Notes: generated by a model from the sequence alone, not told the origin. 64,000 nucleotides of DNA from Bacteroidota bacterium (GCA_016720935.1 JADKJP010000007.1:620001-684000); one strand, 5' to 3'; shown: positions 14,345-24,029, counted from the first letter of the stretch. Translations and numbers: made by a program.

Positions 14345-15664
14345 ATGAAATTTTTTCTACTCACACTTATCTGTATCATTAGTATAAACATGGCTGATGC
14401 ACAATGGACGACATCCAATCTATCAACATCAAAATTTTATCTAAGTGCTACCGCAGTTGGCACCGAAGTTTTTTTTGCGGGAGGGTTTCTTAACAATGTT
14501 ACTCCTGCTTCTGTAGTTAATATTTATGACAACAGCACCGGCCTCTGGACAACCGCTAATCTTTCTGTAGCAAGAGGGTCTTTAAGTGCTGCCACAATTG
14601 GCAGCAAAGCTTTTTTTGCGGGAGGTTCGAGTAGTAGTTCTACTCCTTCTTCTGTGGTTGATATTTATGACAACAACACCGGTCTCTGGACGACTGCGAA
14701 TCTATCTCAAGCAAGATCATCTTTAAGTGCTACCGCTGCTGGCACCAAGGTTTTTTTTGCAGGAGGGTATGATGGTAATCCTTCTTCTGTAGTAGATGTT
14801 TATGATAACAGCACCGGTCTCTGGACAACTGCTAATCTATCTCAGGCAAGATCAGCTTTAAGTGCTACCGCTGTTGGAACCAAGGTATTTTTTGCCGGAG
14901 GTATGACTGGTGGTTCTAGTTATTCTTCTGTGGTTGATATTTATGACAACAACACCGGTCTTTGGACAACTGCGAATCTCTCTCAAGCAAGATCATCTTT
15001 AAGCGCTACCGCTGTAGGCACCAAGGTTTTTTTTGCCGGAGGATTTGCGACAGTTCCTCAAACAGTTTTTTCTGTAGTTGATATTTATGACAACAGCACC
15101 GGCCTCTGGTCAACTGCGAATCTTTCTGCAGCAAGAGGGTTTTTAAGTGCTGCCACAGTTGGCAGCAAAGTTTTTTTTGCGGGAGGGTTTACTAATGGTG
15201 GTACTGGTTATTCTTCTGTAGTTGATATTTATGACAACAGCACCGGTCTCTGGACAACCGATAGTCTTTCTGTAGCAAGAGGTTATTTAAGTGCTACCTC
15301 TGTAGGCACCAAAGTATTTTTTGCGGGAGGGCGTAATCCGGGTTTTTCTTCTGTAGTTGATATTTATGATAATACTATTTCAGGTATTAATGTTATTAAT
15401 AATAATGAAGGTATAGAAATTTATCCTAATCCTGCCACCAATCAATTCATAATTGATAATGAACCCGATTTAATCGGGATGAAAATTGAAAGTGTAGTGA
15501 TTTATGATGTAAGTGGTAGAAAAGTTTACAGTGAAAATCTCGGTACATCAAACTCTAATCCCGAAATTACTATTGATGTTTCAAAATTTTCAGCGGGAGT
15601 TTATCAAGTTAAAGTTCAGGCAGCTGATTTTATTGCAACGAAAAAACTTATTGTGGAAAAATAA
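14345..15664 (+). CDS. Secreted Kelch-like beta-propeller protein with T9SS sorting domain
   Basis: The 439-residue product starts with the signal peptide MKFFLLTLICIISINMADAQ. An in-frame ATG at 14240 lies in the cassette end and would hide the signal. Seven repeats of about 45-50 residues follow, each built on WTTANLS..R..LSAT..GTKVFFAGG....SSVVDIYDN, the Kelch pattern; seven blades would close one propeller. The last 75 residues (IEIYPNPATNQFII ... KKLIVEK) are a type A sorting domain that directs export through the type IX system to the cell surface. The repeats are similar at DNA level too. It is the only gene of cassette 14238-15852: start TTATGCGAAACCC, end GGGTATTTGCATAA. A surface-binding or adhesion role is inference. 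Confidence 0.85.
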   Translation: MKFFLLTLICIISINMADAQWTTSNLSTSKFYLSATAVGTEVFFAGGFLNNVTPASVVNIYDNSTGLWTTANLSVARGSLSAATIGSKAFFAGGSSSSSTPSSVVDIYDNNTGLWTTANLSQARSSLSATAAGTKVFFAGGYDGNPSSVVDVYDNSTGLWTTANLSQARSALSATAVGTKVFFAGGMTGGSSYSSVVDIYDNNTGLWTTANLSQARSSLSATAVGTKVFFAGGFATVPQTVFSVVDIYDNSTGLWSTANLSAARGFLSAATVGSKVFFAGGFTNGGTGYSSVVDIYDNSTGLWTTDSLSVARGYLSATSVGTKVFFAGGRNPGFSSVVDIYDNTISGINVINNNEGIEIYPNPATNQFIIDNEPDLIGMKIESVVIYDVSGRKVYSENLGTSNSNPEITIDVSKFSAGVYQVKVQAADFIATKKLIVEK

Positions 15665-15711
15665 TTTAGTGTTTATTTGAACAACACATCTTCGCATTGA
15701 CAGTCGGGTAT

Positions 15712-15859
15712 TTGCATAACATACTTAAACGAAATTTTAAAAAGGGGTATTGACCGTAATGCGAACAGTAGTGCATCTAACAAATAGTTGTGGTTGTACA
15801 AACAGTCTTGTATCCAATCCCCCTTTTTAAAACTTCTTTAATCCCTTCTTCGTTATAGG
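15712..15859 (+). repeat. attC-like recombination site 13 (G-tract family)
   Basis: Starts TTGCATAAC. The arm TACTTAAACGAAATTTTAAA plus AAGGGGTATTG pairs with CAATCCCCCTTTTTAAAACTTCTTTAA. It ends CGTTATAGGC, with the crossover inferred between G15852 and T15853. It resembles the site at 9419-9572. Confidence 0.7.
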
Positions 15860-16054
15860 CAACTGCTTTCAGCTCCGAATAAACACGTGTGCTTGACCGA
15901 AATGCCATGCTCCATAAGTCGGCAAAGCCTTTTAACTATCGCTTCAGTACATCAAAAAGAGAAACAAGATCTTCATATTTATAAAATTGGAGTGTTTCAC
16001 ATTTTAATTTACCCCACCCTACCCACTTCGGTTGAAGTACATTGCTTAAAAAGA

Positions 16055-16696
16055 TCAGACAATTTTTCCCTTAATCGCCTTCGCCACCGCTTCCGATTTT
16101 GAATGAACCTGCAACTTCTTGTAAATGTTTTTGATGTGACCGTTTACAGTTTCAGGGCTAATGAAACAGGATTCGGCAATCAATTTATAACTCATTCCCT
16201 GAACAAGATATTTCACAACTTCTTTCTCCCTGTCTGAAAGGTCAAAATCATTAACTGCTTCTGCTGACGGTTTATGTTGTACCATCTTCAGTACTTTTCT
16301 GGCTATGCTTGGTGTCATTGGAGAACCGCCTTCATAAACTTCTTTGATCGCGGCAAGCATTTGAACCGGAGGAGTGCTCTTTAGAATATACCCTTCGGCC
16401 CCGTTGCAAATAGATTGAAATATTCTATCGTTGTCATCAAAAATGGTCTCCATCAGGATTTTCACATCCGGAAAATTTTCTTTCACGATTTTCACCGCTT
16501 CAATACCCGAAATTCCGGGCATTTCAATGTCCATGAGAATGACATCAGGATTTGTTTGCCTGATGTCATTTATAATGTCCGTGCAGTTGGCAAACGCTCC
16601 GACACATTCAAATCCGAGACTTCCATTAATAAGCTGGAACAATCCCTCGCGTAAACTCCTGTTATCTTCAAAAATAATTACTCTCAATGTTTTCAT
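16055..16696 (-). CDS. NarL/LuxR-type response regulator
   Basis: A transcription factor of 213 residues with a receiver domain (acidic E10, D11; phosphoacceptor D56 in LMDIEMPG) and a C-terminal LuxR helix-turn-helix (DLSDREKEVVKYLVQGMSYK, then SPETVNGHIKNIYKKL). Its start overlaps the end of the upstream TPR histidine kinase by four bases (ATGA), so the two form a coupled two-component pair. It runs against the direction of the cassette genes. The usual receiver threonine lies in METIFDD rather than the more common MxT plus hydrophobic order, a minor variation. Target genes are not visible; the divergently placed T9SS gene at 18969 is the nearest candidate. Confidence 0.9.
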   Translation of the reverse strand: MKTLRVIIFEDNRSLREGLFQLINGSLGFECVGAFANCTDIINDIRQTNPDVILMDIEMPGISGIEAVKIVKENFPDVKILMETIFDDNDRIFQSICNGAEGYILKSTPPVQMLAAIKEVYEGGSPMTPSIARKVLKMVQHKPSAEAVNDFDLSDREKEVVKYLVQGMSYKLIAESCFISPETVNGHIKNIYKKLQVHSKSEAVAKAIKGKIV

Positions 16697-18747
16697 GCTT
16701 TAAATTTTAGTTCAACACTTGTTCCGCTTCCTTTTTCTGATTCTATTTTCAATTGCGCTTTCATTTCTTCAGAGCGATATTTCATATTGAGCAGGCCGTT
16801 ACCTTTTGATGTCTGAGAGACATCAAACCCGACTCCATTGTCCCTGACTGCCAACTTTATTAATCCGTTTTCATTGGTTAAGGTGATGGATGCACGAGTC
16901 GCATTGGAGTACTTTACAAGATTGTTGAGCGCTTCTTTAAAAATCAGGTAAAAATTTCTTCTCGATTCCAGGGAAAGTTTTGTCTCATTTAAATTTTCAT
17001 CTGCCTGAAATGTGTGTTCAATATTTTTTGCCTTAAGCAAATTGTACGCAAGCGTGCCCATGCGTGAAATGATATTTTCAAATGTATCGTTCTTTGGATT
17101 GATGGTCCAGACAATATCACTCATCACTTCAATTATTTTTCTTGAAGCATCTCCGATCTGTTCCAGTTCATCAACTACAGCCGGAGATTTTTGCTTCGCC
17201 ACCTCGCTGTAAACCGAAATACTGTTTAACGTAGAGCCGACATCATCGTGAAGGTCGCTTGCAATTCTGTTACGGATACTTTGCAATTTCAGTTTATTCG
17301 ATATCCTGAAATTATTATAAACAAAAAATGAAAGTATCAACAACAACGCAAGTCCGCCAATGAAATAATTCTTAATCAGTTTTTGTTTTTTGATTTCTAC
17401 ATCTGCCACAGCCAGTTGTTTTTCGTTATCGGCTTTTGTTGCTGCTTCTTTTTTATCAAACGCGTAATTCATTTCCTTGCGTGTGATTTCATCATTCTTC
17501 TCCTGATCAAAAAGTGTATCTTTTAACGCCATTGCGTTTTTATAGTGAATCATAGAAAGCTTGTATTTCTCTGCTGCCATTGCAAACTGCCCATTGCGCA
17601 TGGCCAACTGGGCTGTGGTGTCGTAAAGTTGGGAAAGTGATTCTTCAAATAGTCTTAAATTATTCTTAGCACCAATACTATCGCCAAGTGCAATTGCTTT
17701 TTTCAGTTCCACTTCTGCCTCTTTAAATTTTCCTGTTAAGATATAAAGTAAGCCGATGTTGCCGAGATTCATTGCAATTCCATTCCTATCGCCTAATTCT
17801 TCATTTATTTTCAAGGCCTGTAATTGATAGTCCAGCGCTTTGGGATAATCGCTTTCCTCAATATAGATATTTCCGATGTTGCCGAGAGCCAGAGCTTCCC
17901 CATTTATATCTCCAAGTTCTTTCGTCAGTTTCAAATGTTTAAGAAAATAGTCCAAAGCTTTGGGGAAGTCCTGTTGTTGAGCATAGGCACTTCCGATATT
18001 GCCAAGATTATTTACTTGTAATTCTTTATTTCCGAGTTCTTCCGCCATTTTTAATGCTTTGAAATAATAGTCCAGCGCTTGGGGATAATCACCTTTCTCA
18101 ATATAGACATTTCCGATGTTGCTTAGATTCCTTGCAACGCCATTTTTATCTCCGAGTTCTTCATTAATTTTCATTGCCTTTAAATGATAGTCCAACGATT
18201 TAATATAATCGCCCTGAGTAACATAGACCATTCCGATATTGCCGAGTTCCAGTGCGATTCCATTTTTATCTCCGAGTTCTTCTGCCACTTTCAATGACAT
18301 CAAAAAATTGTCCAACGCTTTAGAATAATCGCCCTGGTTAAAATAAACATGTCCGATATAGCTAAGGTCCTTTACAATTCCTTTTTTATTTCCAAGCTCT
18401 TCATCCATTTTCAATGCCTTGAAAAGATAGTCCGATGCTTTGGAATAATTGCCTTTGAAAAAATAATAAGTACCCAGGTTTCCTATAGATTTAGCGATGC
18501 CTTTTTTCCATTTTGATTTTTCGGCAAGAGCGAGTGCCTGGTTGCCGAGTATTATGGCTGTATCGGTGTTGGAATACATCAGCTCCCAGCCGAGGTTGTG
18601 GAGCAGATTTACCTTGTTCGTATCCTCCTTTGCCGTTTTCAAAACATTCAACAACGAATCAATCGCCTGTTGATTCTGCGCCAGAGCAGAATTAAATAAA
18701 ACTCCGCACAGGAATAAAACGGAAATAAAACGGAGATTTTTTTTCAT
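16693..18747 (-). CDS. TPR-containing sensor histidine kinase
   Basis: A 684-residue protein with an N-terminal signal/anchor (LRFISVLFLCGVLFNSALAQ), about eight TPR units of 40 residues (about 30-380, each with the pattern NIGNVY..GDY.KALDY), a transmembrane helix near 465-485 (YFIGGLALLLILSFFVY) and a HisKA_3 domain with phosphoacceptor H500 in DLHDDVGSTLNS. A HATPase domain follows, ending DNGVGFDVSQTSKGNGLLNM. The TPRs lie outside the cytoplasmic membrane and probably sense a protein partner. This is a common Bacteroidota design, partnered by a LuxR-type regulator, here encoded directly downstream with a four-base overlap. The repeats are similar at DNA level, so length variation by recombination is possible. 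Confidence 0.9.
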   Translation of the reverse strand: MKKNLRFISVLFLCGVLFNSALAQNQQAIDSLLNVLKTAKEDTNKVNLLHNLGWELMYSNTDTAIILGNQALALAEKSKWKKGIAKSIGNLGTYYFFKGNYSKASDYLFKALKMDEELGNKKGIVKDLSYIGHVYFNQGDYSKALDNFLMSLKVAEELGDKNGIALELGNIGMVYVTQGDYIKSLDYHLKAMKINEELGDKNGVARNLSNIGNVYIEKGDYPQALDYYFKALKMAEELGNKELQVNNLGNIGSAYAQQQDFPKALDYFLKHLKLTKELGDINGEALALGNIGNIYIEESDYPKALDYQLQALKINEELGDRNGIAMNLGNIGLLYILTGKFKEAEVELKKAIALGDSIGAKNNLRLFEESLSQLYDTTAQLAMRNGQFAMAAEKYKLSMIHYKNAMALKDTLFDQEKNDEITRKEMNYAFDKKEAATKADNEKQLAVADVEIKKQKLIKNYFIGGLALLLILSFFVYNNFRISNKLKLQSIRNRIASDLHDDVGSTLNSISVYSEVAKQKSPAVVDELEQIGDASRKIIEVMSDIVWTINPKNDTFENIISRMGTLAYNLLKAKNIEHTFQADENLNETKLSLESRRNFYLIFKEALNNLVKYSNATRASITLTNENGLIKLAVRDNGVGFDVSQTSKGNGLLNMKYRSEEMKAQLKIESEKGSGTSVELKFKA

Positions 18748-18968
18748 AGCTCAATGCTTCAGTTAATCGGGGATTTAAACTTATGTATAAAAATCGCAGC
18801 AAATGTAACCAGCTCATACTTCATCTGAAACCCCTTGAATATGGTGTTTTACTCTGCTTGCATCAGCAAAACACCCTGTTTATGGCATTGCTCTGTCTTT
18901 TCTATCGCTCCACCTTTGCCCCGTTCAAATATCAATAATTTTACTCAAACAGCTAAAACAATAATAAA

Positions 18969-19868
18969 ATGAAAAAACAACTACAAAAAAAGGTTTATGC
19001 CTTCATCGTTACAGTATTGATGTTTTCTACACTTTCAAATGCACAGGTTGTTTATACAGATGTAAATCCGGATATGGTGCTTAGTTGCATCTTTCAAACC
19101 AATTGCTCGCCGGATTATTCACTTGACTTGAATAATGACGGGATCAGTGATTTTGTCTTGTCAGCAAGCAAAATGTTTGTAAATTGCGGTAGATGTGGTC
19201 CTACCGGGGGTCATACTATGGCCAATGGAAATTCAGCAGTGATAAGTTCAACTTCTAATTGTTGGATAGCTGATACCACCGGAGGATATGCTTTAAATAC
19301 ACTTATTAATTCCTCTTTGGCCTGGACGAATGCTATACATACTTTGGTTACAAAAAGTGTAAATTGTGAGTCTTGTTCACCATCTCCCGGTAGTCATCTT
19401 GTTTATTTACCCGAAACCGGTAACTGGATTAATGTTTCCGGAAACTACCTCCCTTTAAAAGTACAGGTGGGAACTGACTTTTTTTATGGATGGATTAAAC
19501 TTGGAGTATTGATAGGCCAAAATACAGTTTCAATTACGATTTATGAATACGCTTACAATTCTATTCCCAACCAACCCATACTTGCCGGACAAACAACTGT
19601 CACAGGAATAATTGAAAACTCCCTTGCTTCATCAATAAATCTTTTTCCCAATCCTGTCACAAACCATCTCACCATTGCTTTGGGCAACAATACCAAAAAG
19701 GCCGATGTAACAATCGCAGACATTACCGGAAAAATAATTTATTCAACATCGGCAAGTGAAACACAAAAAATAGAAGTAAACACTAAAGATTTCCCAGCTG
19801 GAATTTATATTGTACAAATTCATTCAGGAGAATTTATTGGAACAAAAAAACTTGTCGTAGAAAAATAA
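18969..19868 (+). CDS. Secreted protein with T9SS sorting domain
   Basis: A 299-residue protein with a signal peptide (MKKQLQKKVYAFIVTVLMFSTLSNAQ), a calcium-binding-like LDLNNDGISDF segment near residue 55, a cysteine-rich stretch (CGRCG, CESCSP) and a C-terminal type A sorting domain starting INLFPNPVTNHLTI and ending GTKKLVVEK. The function of the middle domain is not recognised. It is divergent from the TPR kinase with about 220 bases between them. Its 3' flank (ATTTGAAC..CATCTTC / AGTCGGGT..TTCGCACAAC) is clearly similar to the flank after the Kelch-like gene, so the two T9SS genes probably share a cassette ancestry. Confidence 0.8.
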   Translation: MKKQLQKKVYAFIVTVLMFSTLSNAQVVYTDVNPDMVLSCIFQTNCSPDYSLDLNNDGISDFVLSASKMFVNCGRCGPTGGHTMANGNSAVISSTSNCWIADTTGGYALNTLINSSLAWTNAIHTLVTKSVNCESCSPSPGSHLVYLPETGNWINVSGNYLPLKVQVGTDFFYGWIKLGVLIGQNTVSITIYEYAYNSIPNQPILAGQTTVTGIIENSLASSINLFPNPVTNHLTIALGNNTKKADVTIADITGKIIYSTSASETQKIEVNTKDFPAGIYIVQIHSGEFIGTKKLVVEK

Positions 19869-19917
19869 AGTTTGCGAATATTTGAACGGCGTATCTTCAT
19901 GTGCATAGTCGGGTGTT

Positions 19918-20050
19918 CGCACAACAGCGGGTTTAAGAAATTGGCGGTTCAGTGGTTAAATGAAGTTCAGTTTTCCAATGAAACATTTGTGACGGCAGAC
20001 AGTTTAGTGCTCCGAAATCGCCAACTTCTTAAACCCACAAACCGTTATGG
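19918..20050 (+). repeat. attC-like recombination site 14 (long family)
   Basis: Starts TCGCACAAC. The arms GCGGGTTTAAGAAATTGGCG and CGCCAACTTCTTAAACCC are almost perfect complements. The centre has CATTTGTGACGGCAGACAGT. It ends CCGTTATGGGC, with the crossover inferred between G20044 and T20045. No matching cassette start (TTGTGCGA) is found to its left within 15853-19900, so the unit in front has lost or exchanged its left end. Confidence 0.75.
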
Positions 20051-20170
20051 GCAATTCCATGTGTTAAACTTAACAAAGTTACTATATCACACAAAGCTGT
20101 ATGTGTTGATAATCCAAAATTAATATCCCTTAAAACAAAACCTAAAATAATTCATCTTCAGCTTTCTGCT

Positions 20171-22912
20171 TTATCTGATTATAGTAACCTTACCCGAATA
20201 CCGGTTCTGATCAACATCCGTAATGATATAGAAAAACTGTCCTGAAAAAGTACCTGGCAGATCAATGTGATAATAGTTGTCTGGCGTTAAATTTTTAGAA
20301 AAGATCATCTGTCCGAATGCATTATATAATTTTATTTCTTTTAATTTCCTTTCGACTGAACTAACTATAAGATAAGTTGATGAAGGATTCGGATAAACAT
20401 CTAAGCCAATATTTACTTTTCTATCCTGCACAATATTTGTCATTACGTTATTATACCGTCTAACGCTGATTATTACTCCGACCGTATCTGTTCGGAGATT
20501 TGATGTGGTATAAAATGAATTTGCTTCGGCTATGATAGAAGATGGCTGGTTTTGATAACCCGGAATTGAATCTCTGAACAATATACCGCCAGTATAATCA
20601 TAAATGGTGACCGGAGCCATATCGGTATTGGTGGCGGATGCAGACGCATATACTCGATTATTCAGGACTGACAAACCTGAGCCGCTAAAACCGATAATGG
20701 AATCTGTCCATTCGACATTACAATTCTGAAATTTCCGTACGCAATAATTTCCCGTTTGACCATTGAAGATGTCACCAATAACGAAGATATTATCATAATC
20801 GTCGACTACTAAATTTAAAACTCGGTTATTCCAGTCGGCCGGACTTAAGGTATCACGCCAGTCACATAAATAATTCCCGGCACTGTCCAGGCTGACCACA
20901 TACCAATTAGCTGGAATGGTAATACCGGCAAGCGCAATATTACCGGTACTGCTTATTTTCATTATTGTAGAATAGGCAACATAGGGAACGGACACCTGAT
21001 GAGTCCAGATAGGATTTCCGCTTGTGTCATACTCACATACGAACGTCTGCCCTACACCTGACAGGACAGAGTGCACGGTTAAAATCAAAACATTATTTCG
21101 CAATTCAAGATTGTCAATTTGTTCGGCCGCTGTCGGTCTGATTGTAATGTGCCTGATCCACTGGCAGTTTAACATCGAGTCGAATTTAATGATCACTCCA
21201 TCGGATGCAAAATTGGGATAGTTGGATGTATCTGCCAATCCACCTGCATAAATATTTCCAAAACTATCGGCAGTGACTGCATTAATAGAATATCTTCCTC
21301 CTGGAACAGAATCGTAGTATAAATATCTATAGGTATACAATCCATCTGCCGAAATCTTCACAACGCATCCCTGTGTATTGGAGACTATGCCTTGCGAATT
21401 TCCACATGCATAAACATTATTGTTTGCATCGATGAATGAATTGGTATAATATAAATAGCTGTTGGAGGTGAAATTGATTTTCTTTTTCCAACGAAGAATA
21501 CCGCTGCTGTCAAACTTCGAGACCTGAAGAGAGGGATAAGCATAATAACCTGAATAAATTATAGTATCCACCGCGCTGCAAATATCAATAATATTATGAT
21601 CATGATCCACCAGTGATTTCAACTCACGGTCCATTTTGTGCTGATAATTAGTGTTGGTATAAAAAACACTGTCAGTGAATGAGGAATCATAATACACAAC
21701 CTGATTACCGTTATGACCACAGCAAGCCTGCCACATGCCTGACATGTAGGAAGAATTACCATTCAAAGCGCCCACCGGATAGATAAAATCTAAAAAGCAT
21801 TTTACCTGTTTGAGAGTACCCGATGAATCAAAGACCTGGAAACATGCTAAGTCGCGTGACCCGCCGATTGAATATCCAACATAAGCATCACCATTTACGC
21901 TGACATCAAAAGATCCTAAATAGTTACCAACATAATTATTCCAGTTAACTGTGCCGCTAGAATCGATCTTGTAGATGCGTGCATCATCTAATAAATATAA
22001 ATGCCTGCCATTGCCATTCATGAATGTTGCGTTTGAAGTTGTAGAAATCGGAAGTTGCCAGGTTTCATTTAAACCAGGATCGAGTTTAAATACATATTCT
22101 GAATCGGGATTGCTCCAAATGATAGGGGCAAGTCCAATAACAAAATAAGTATTGTTCCATGCATCGATATATGATGTGATTCCACTGATGCAGGATGTTT
22201 TATAATTTGACACTGCGGTAAACGAGGTGTCATACAGAGTTATGGAAACAGAATCCCTGTTAGACGAACTGATTCCTACTTCGAGATTATTATCAGACCT
22301 CATCTTAAACGCAACGAGTCCATCATAATATTGGGCAAGGAAATTTTGCCAGGTAAGAGATCCATTTAAATATAATTTACCGCATTTGAGCTGAATACCT
22401 GGCAAAGCGGCATTATGATATGCATAATACAAAGAACCGTTAGAATCTGTCGTCAGAATAATTTCGAATCGTTTGGGATCATTTCCGTCCATAAAGGTTG
22501 GCTCCTTGTACGTCCACAATAAATTTCCCTGAAGATTGAATTTTACAATAAACAAATGAAGAGAATCGTCCATATTCTCAAATCCCGCGATAAAAGAATT
22601 CCCGTTCAAATCAACCGTCACTGCATAGGCGGCATTCCACCATAAAGGATTTGAATAGAATTCGGTCTGAAATGAAATTGAACCATCGGGGTTATATTTA
22701 TTCAAAAAACTTTTCGAAGTGACAGATGTATCCTTCGCGCCCGTGAAATAAAAACAATTATTGGCATCTACAGCCGAAGCGTTTACTCTGAAATTAGAAT
22801 TCTCCTTGTCCCCCATTAAAGTCCTTTCCCATTGTAAGGCAAATGGTTGAGCAGAAAGTTTAAAAAGGCCGAGAAACAGGATGAGTGATAAAACGACTTT
22901 TTGCTTTTGCAT
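20171..22912 (-). CDS. Large secreted beta-propeller-type protein with T9SS sorting domain
   Basis: Starting at ATG 22912 the product has 913 residues and a signal peptide (MQKQKVVLSLILFLGLFKLSAQ); an upstream in-frame start at 23071 would mask it. The body is made of repeated strand motifs such as YKIDSSGTVNW, FVVKFNLQGNLLW and CVVKISADG, typical of SBBP-like beta-propeller repeats. The C terminus (LDVYPNPSSTYLIVSS ... RYSGKVTIIR) is a type A sorting domain for surface export by the type IX system. It is oriented against the cassette genes. The flanks GTTATGGGC (20044) and GGCCATAAC (about 23008-23016) are roughly complementary, so it may be an inverted gene inside a cassette of about 3.1 kb. 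Substrate unknown. Confidence 0.8.
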   Translation of the reverse strand: MQKQKVVLSLILFLGLFKLSAQPFALQWERTLMGDKENSNFRVNASAVDANNCFYFTGAKDTSVTSKSFLNKYNPDGSISFQTEFYSNPLWWNAAYAVTVDLNGNSFIAGFENMDDSLHLFIVKFNLQGNLLWTYKEPTFMDGNDPKRFEIILTTDSNGSLYYAYHNAALPGIQLKCGKLYLNGSLTWQNFLAQYYDGLVAFKMRSDNNLEVGISSSNRDSVSITLYDTSFTAVSNYKTSCISGITSYIDAWNNTYFVIGLAPIIWSNPDSEYVFKLDPGLNETWQLPISTTSNATFMNGNGRHLYLLDDARIYKIDSSGTVNWNNYVGNYLGSFDVSVNGDAYVGYSIGGSRDLACFQVFDSSGTLKQVKCFLDFIYPVGALNGNSSYMSGMWQACCGHNGNQVVYYDSSFTDSVFYTNTNYQHKMDRELKSLVDHDHNIIDICSAVDTIIYSGYYAYPSLQVSKFDSSGILRWKKKINFTSNSYLYYTNSFIDANNNVYACGNSQGIVSNTQGCVVKISADGLYTYRYLYYDSVPGGRYSINAVTADSFGNIYAGGLADTSNYPNFASDGVIIKFDSMLNCQWIRHITIRPTAAEQIDNLELRNNVLILTVHSVLSGVGQTFVCEYDTSGNPIWTHQVSVPYVAYSTIMKISSTGNIALAGITIPANWYVVSLDSAGNYLCDWRDTLSPADWNNRVLNLVVDDYDNIFVIGDIFNGQTGNYCVRKFQNCNVEWTDSIIGFSGSGLSVLNNRVYASASATNTDMAPVTIYDYTGGILFRDSIPGYQNQPSSIIAEANSFYTTSNLRTDTVGVIISVRRYNNVMTNIVQDRKVNIGLDVYPNPSSTYLIVSSVERKLKEIKLYNAFGQMIFSKNLTPDNYYHIDLPGTFSGQFFYIITDVDQNRYSGKVTIIR

Positions 22913-23008
22913 ATTCCAAAGATAATGGTTTAATCGTCCGAAAATCGTTTTTGAAGATTTCTGTAACCTTGGAACATCACAACAACAAATTGAAGTTATC
23001 TTGCACAG

Positions 23009-23138
23009 GCCATAACATGCGCTTGGCGCAATGGCTTCCCTCCTGCTTTGGCGCACATAATTTATTGACAATTACAGCGTGCTAAAGAAATTTTTATCTT
23101 TGAAACGCGCCACTGGGCCAAGTGCCAAAGCGGTATCC
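23009..23138 (+). repeat. attC-like recombination site 15
   Basis: Starts GGCCATAAC. The arms GCGCTTGGCGCAATGGC and GCGCCACTGGGCCAAGTGC are partly complementary. It ends GCGGTATCC, which looks like GTTATCC with one substitution. The next cassette's end, CGGATAAC at 24023-24030, is its complement, placing the crossover near 23132/23133. Confidence 0.6.
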
Positions 23139-23195
23139 TTCATGCTTAGAAAAACCTACTATTCTAAAACTCATTTCAAGAAATAAATATTAATT

Positions 23196-24029
23196 ATGGA
23201 CGAATTCATAGAGTATTTAAGATTTCCTGAAATTGAAAAAGCGAGAGAATACACTTCAGTACTTGAAAAACACAACATTCCCTTTTATCTTGATGATGTT
23301 TCAATGCGTTTTAAACTTGTTTCAAATAATAACCCTTGGGAAAATCAGTTTATACTGAAACTCAAAGAGTCTGATATTGAGCGTGCGGAAAAAGCGGTTA
23401 ATGAAGAATTGGATAATGAAGTAAAACTGACCACCCAAGAACACTACATGTTTTCATTCGATGACAATGATATTTTAAATGTAATTGCTAACCAGAACGA
23501 ATGGACAAGAGAAGAGGTTAAACTGGCAATGAAGATTGCTAACGAGAGAAAACTAGACTTATCTGCTCAATCAATCAGAAGCAATAAGATAGTTAAAGAG
23601 CAAACGTCACAACATCGGTCAACAATATATACCACTGCAAGCTGGTTTTGGGTAATAGGAGTCTTTACAATTGCAAATTCAGTTTTATCCGGAAAACATA
23701 TTAGTTTTCATTTACCCGGGTTAATCATTACTGAAATTTTTGAAAACGTGTTTATAAATGTTTTTGGTGAAGGTAATAGATTTGGCTTTGTAGCGACCTT
23801 AATCATATCGGCTATATTCTTTCTATTTGCCAGATATGGACGGAGAAATAAATGGATATTTTTAACTGGACTTATAATTTATTCCTTTGATGCAATATTA
23901 GTATTTTCAAGTCCCAGATGGGGACAGCTAATATTTATCTTCATAGCATTGTGGAGTATGATTACTTCACTAGTGAATACTTTTAGGGACGGAGAAAAAC
24001 AACTAGTGCAGAGAAGTACGAACGGATAA
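23196..24029 (+). CDS. DUF2007-like domain membrane protein
   Basis: The N-terminal 70 residues (FIEYLRFPEIEKAREYTSVLEKHNIPFY ... ESDIERAEKAV) resemble the DUF2007 putative signal-transducing domain, a small ferredoxin-like fold. A linker follows, then four hydrophobic helices from about residue 145 to 270. The 277-residue product is thus an inner-membrane protein with a cytoplasmic N-terminal domain. The role of this combination is unknown. It is the only gene of its cassette. Its stop codon TAA (24027-24029) is contained in the attC core GGATAAC. Confidence in the gene is high, in the domain name moderate. Confidence 0.7.
   Translation: MDEFIEYLRFPEIEKAREYTSVLEKHNIPFYLDDVSMRFKLVSNNNPWENQFILKLKESDIERAEKAVNEELDNEVKLTTQEHYMFSFDDNDILNVIANQNEWTREEVKLAMKIANERKLDLSAQSIRSNKIVKEQTSQHRSTIYTTASWFWVIGVFTIANSVLSGKHISFHLPGLIITEIFENVFINVFGEGNRFGFVATLIISAIFFLFARYGRRNKWIFLTGLIIYSFDAILVFSSPRWGQLIFIFIALWSMITSLVNTFRDGEKQLVQRSTNG

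Noticed and set aside
14400..15380. Regular repeats resembling a CRISPR array
   Set aside because: The repeats are in frame and encode Kelch blades; unit length near 150 bp and no spacer structure.
15887..16102. Plus-strand frame of 71 codons after site 13
   Set aside because: It overlaps the 3' end of the response regulator on the other strand and has no recognisable features.
17700..18500. Regular repeats of about 120 bp
   Set aside because: They encode the TPR units of the histidine kinase.
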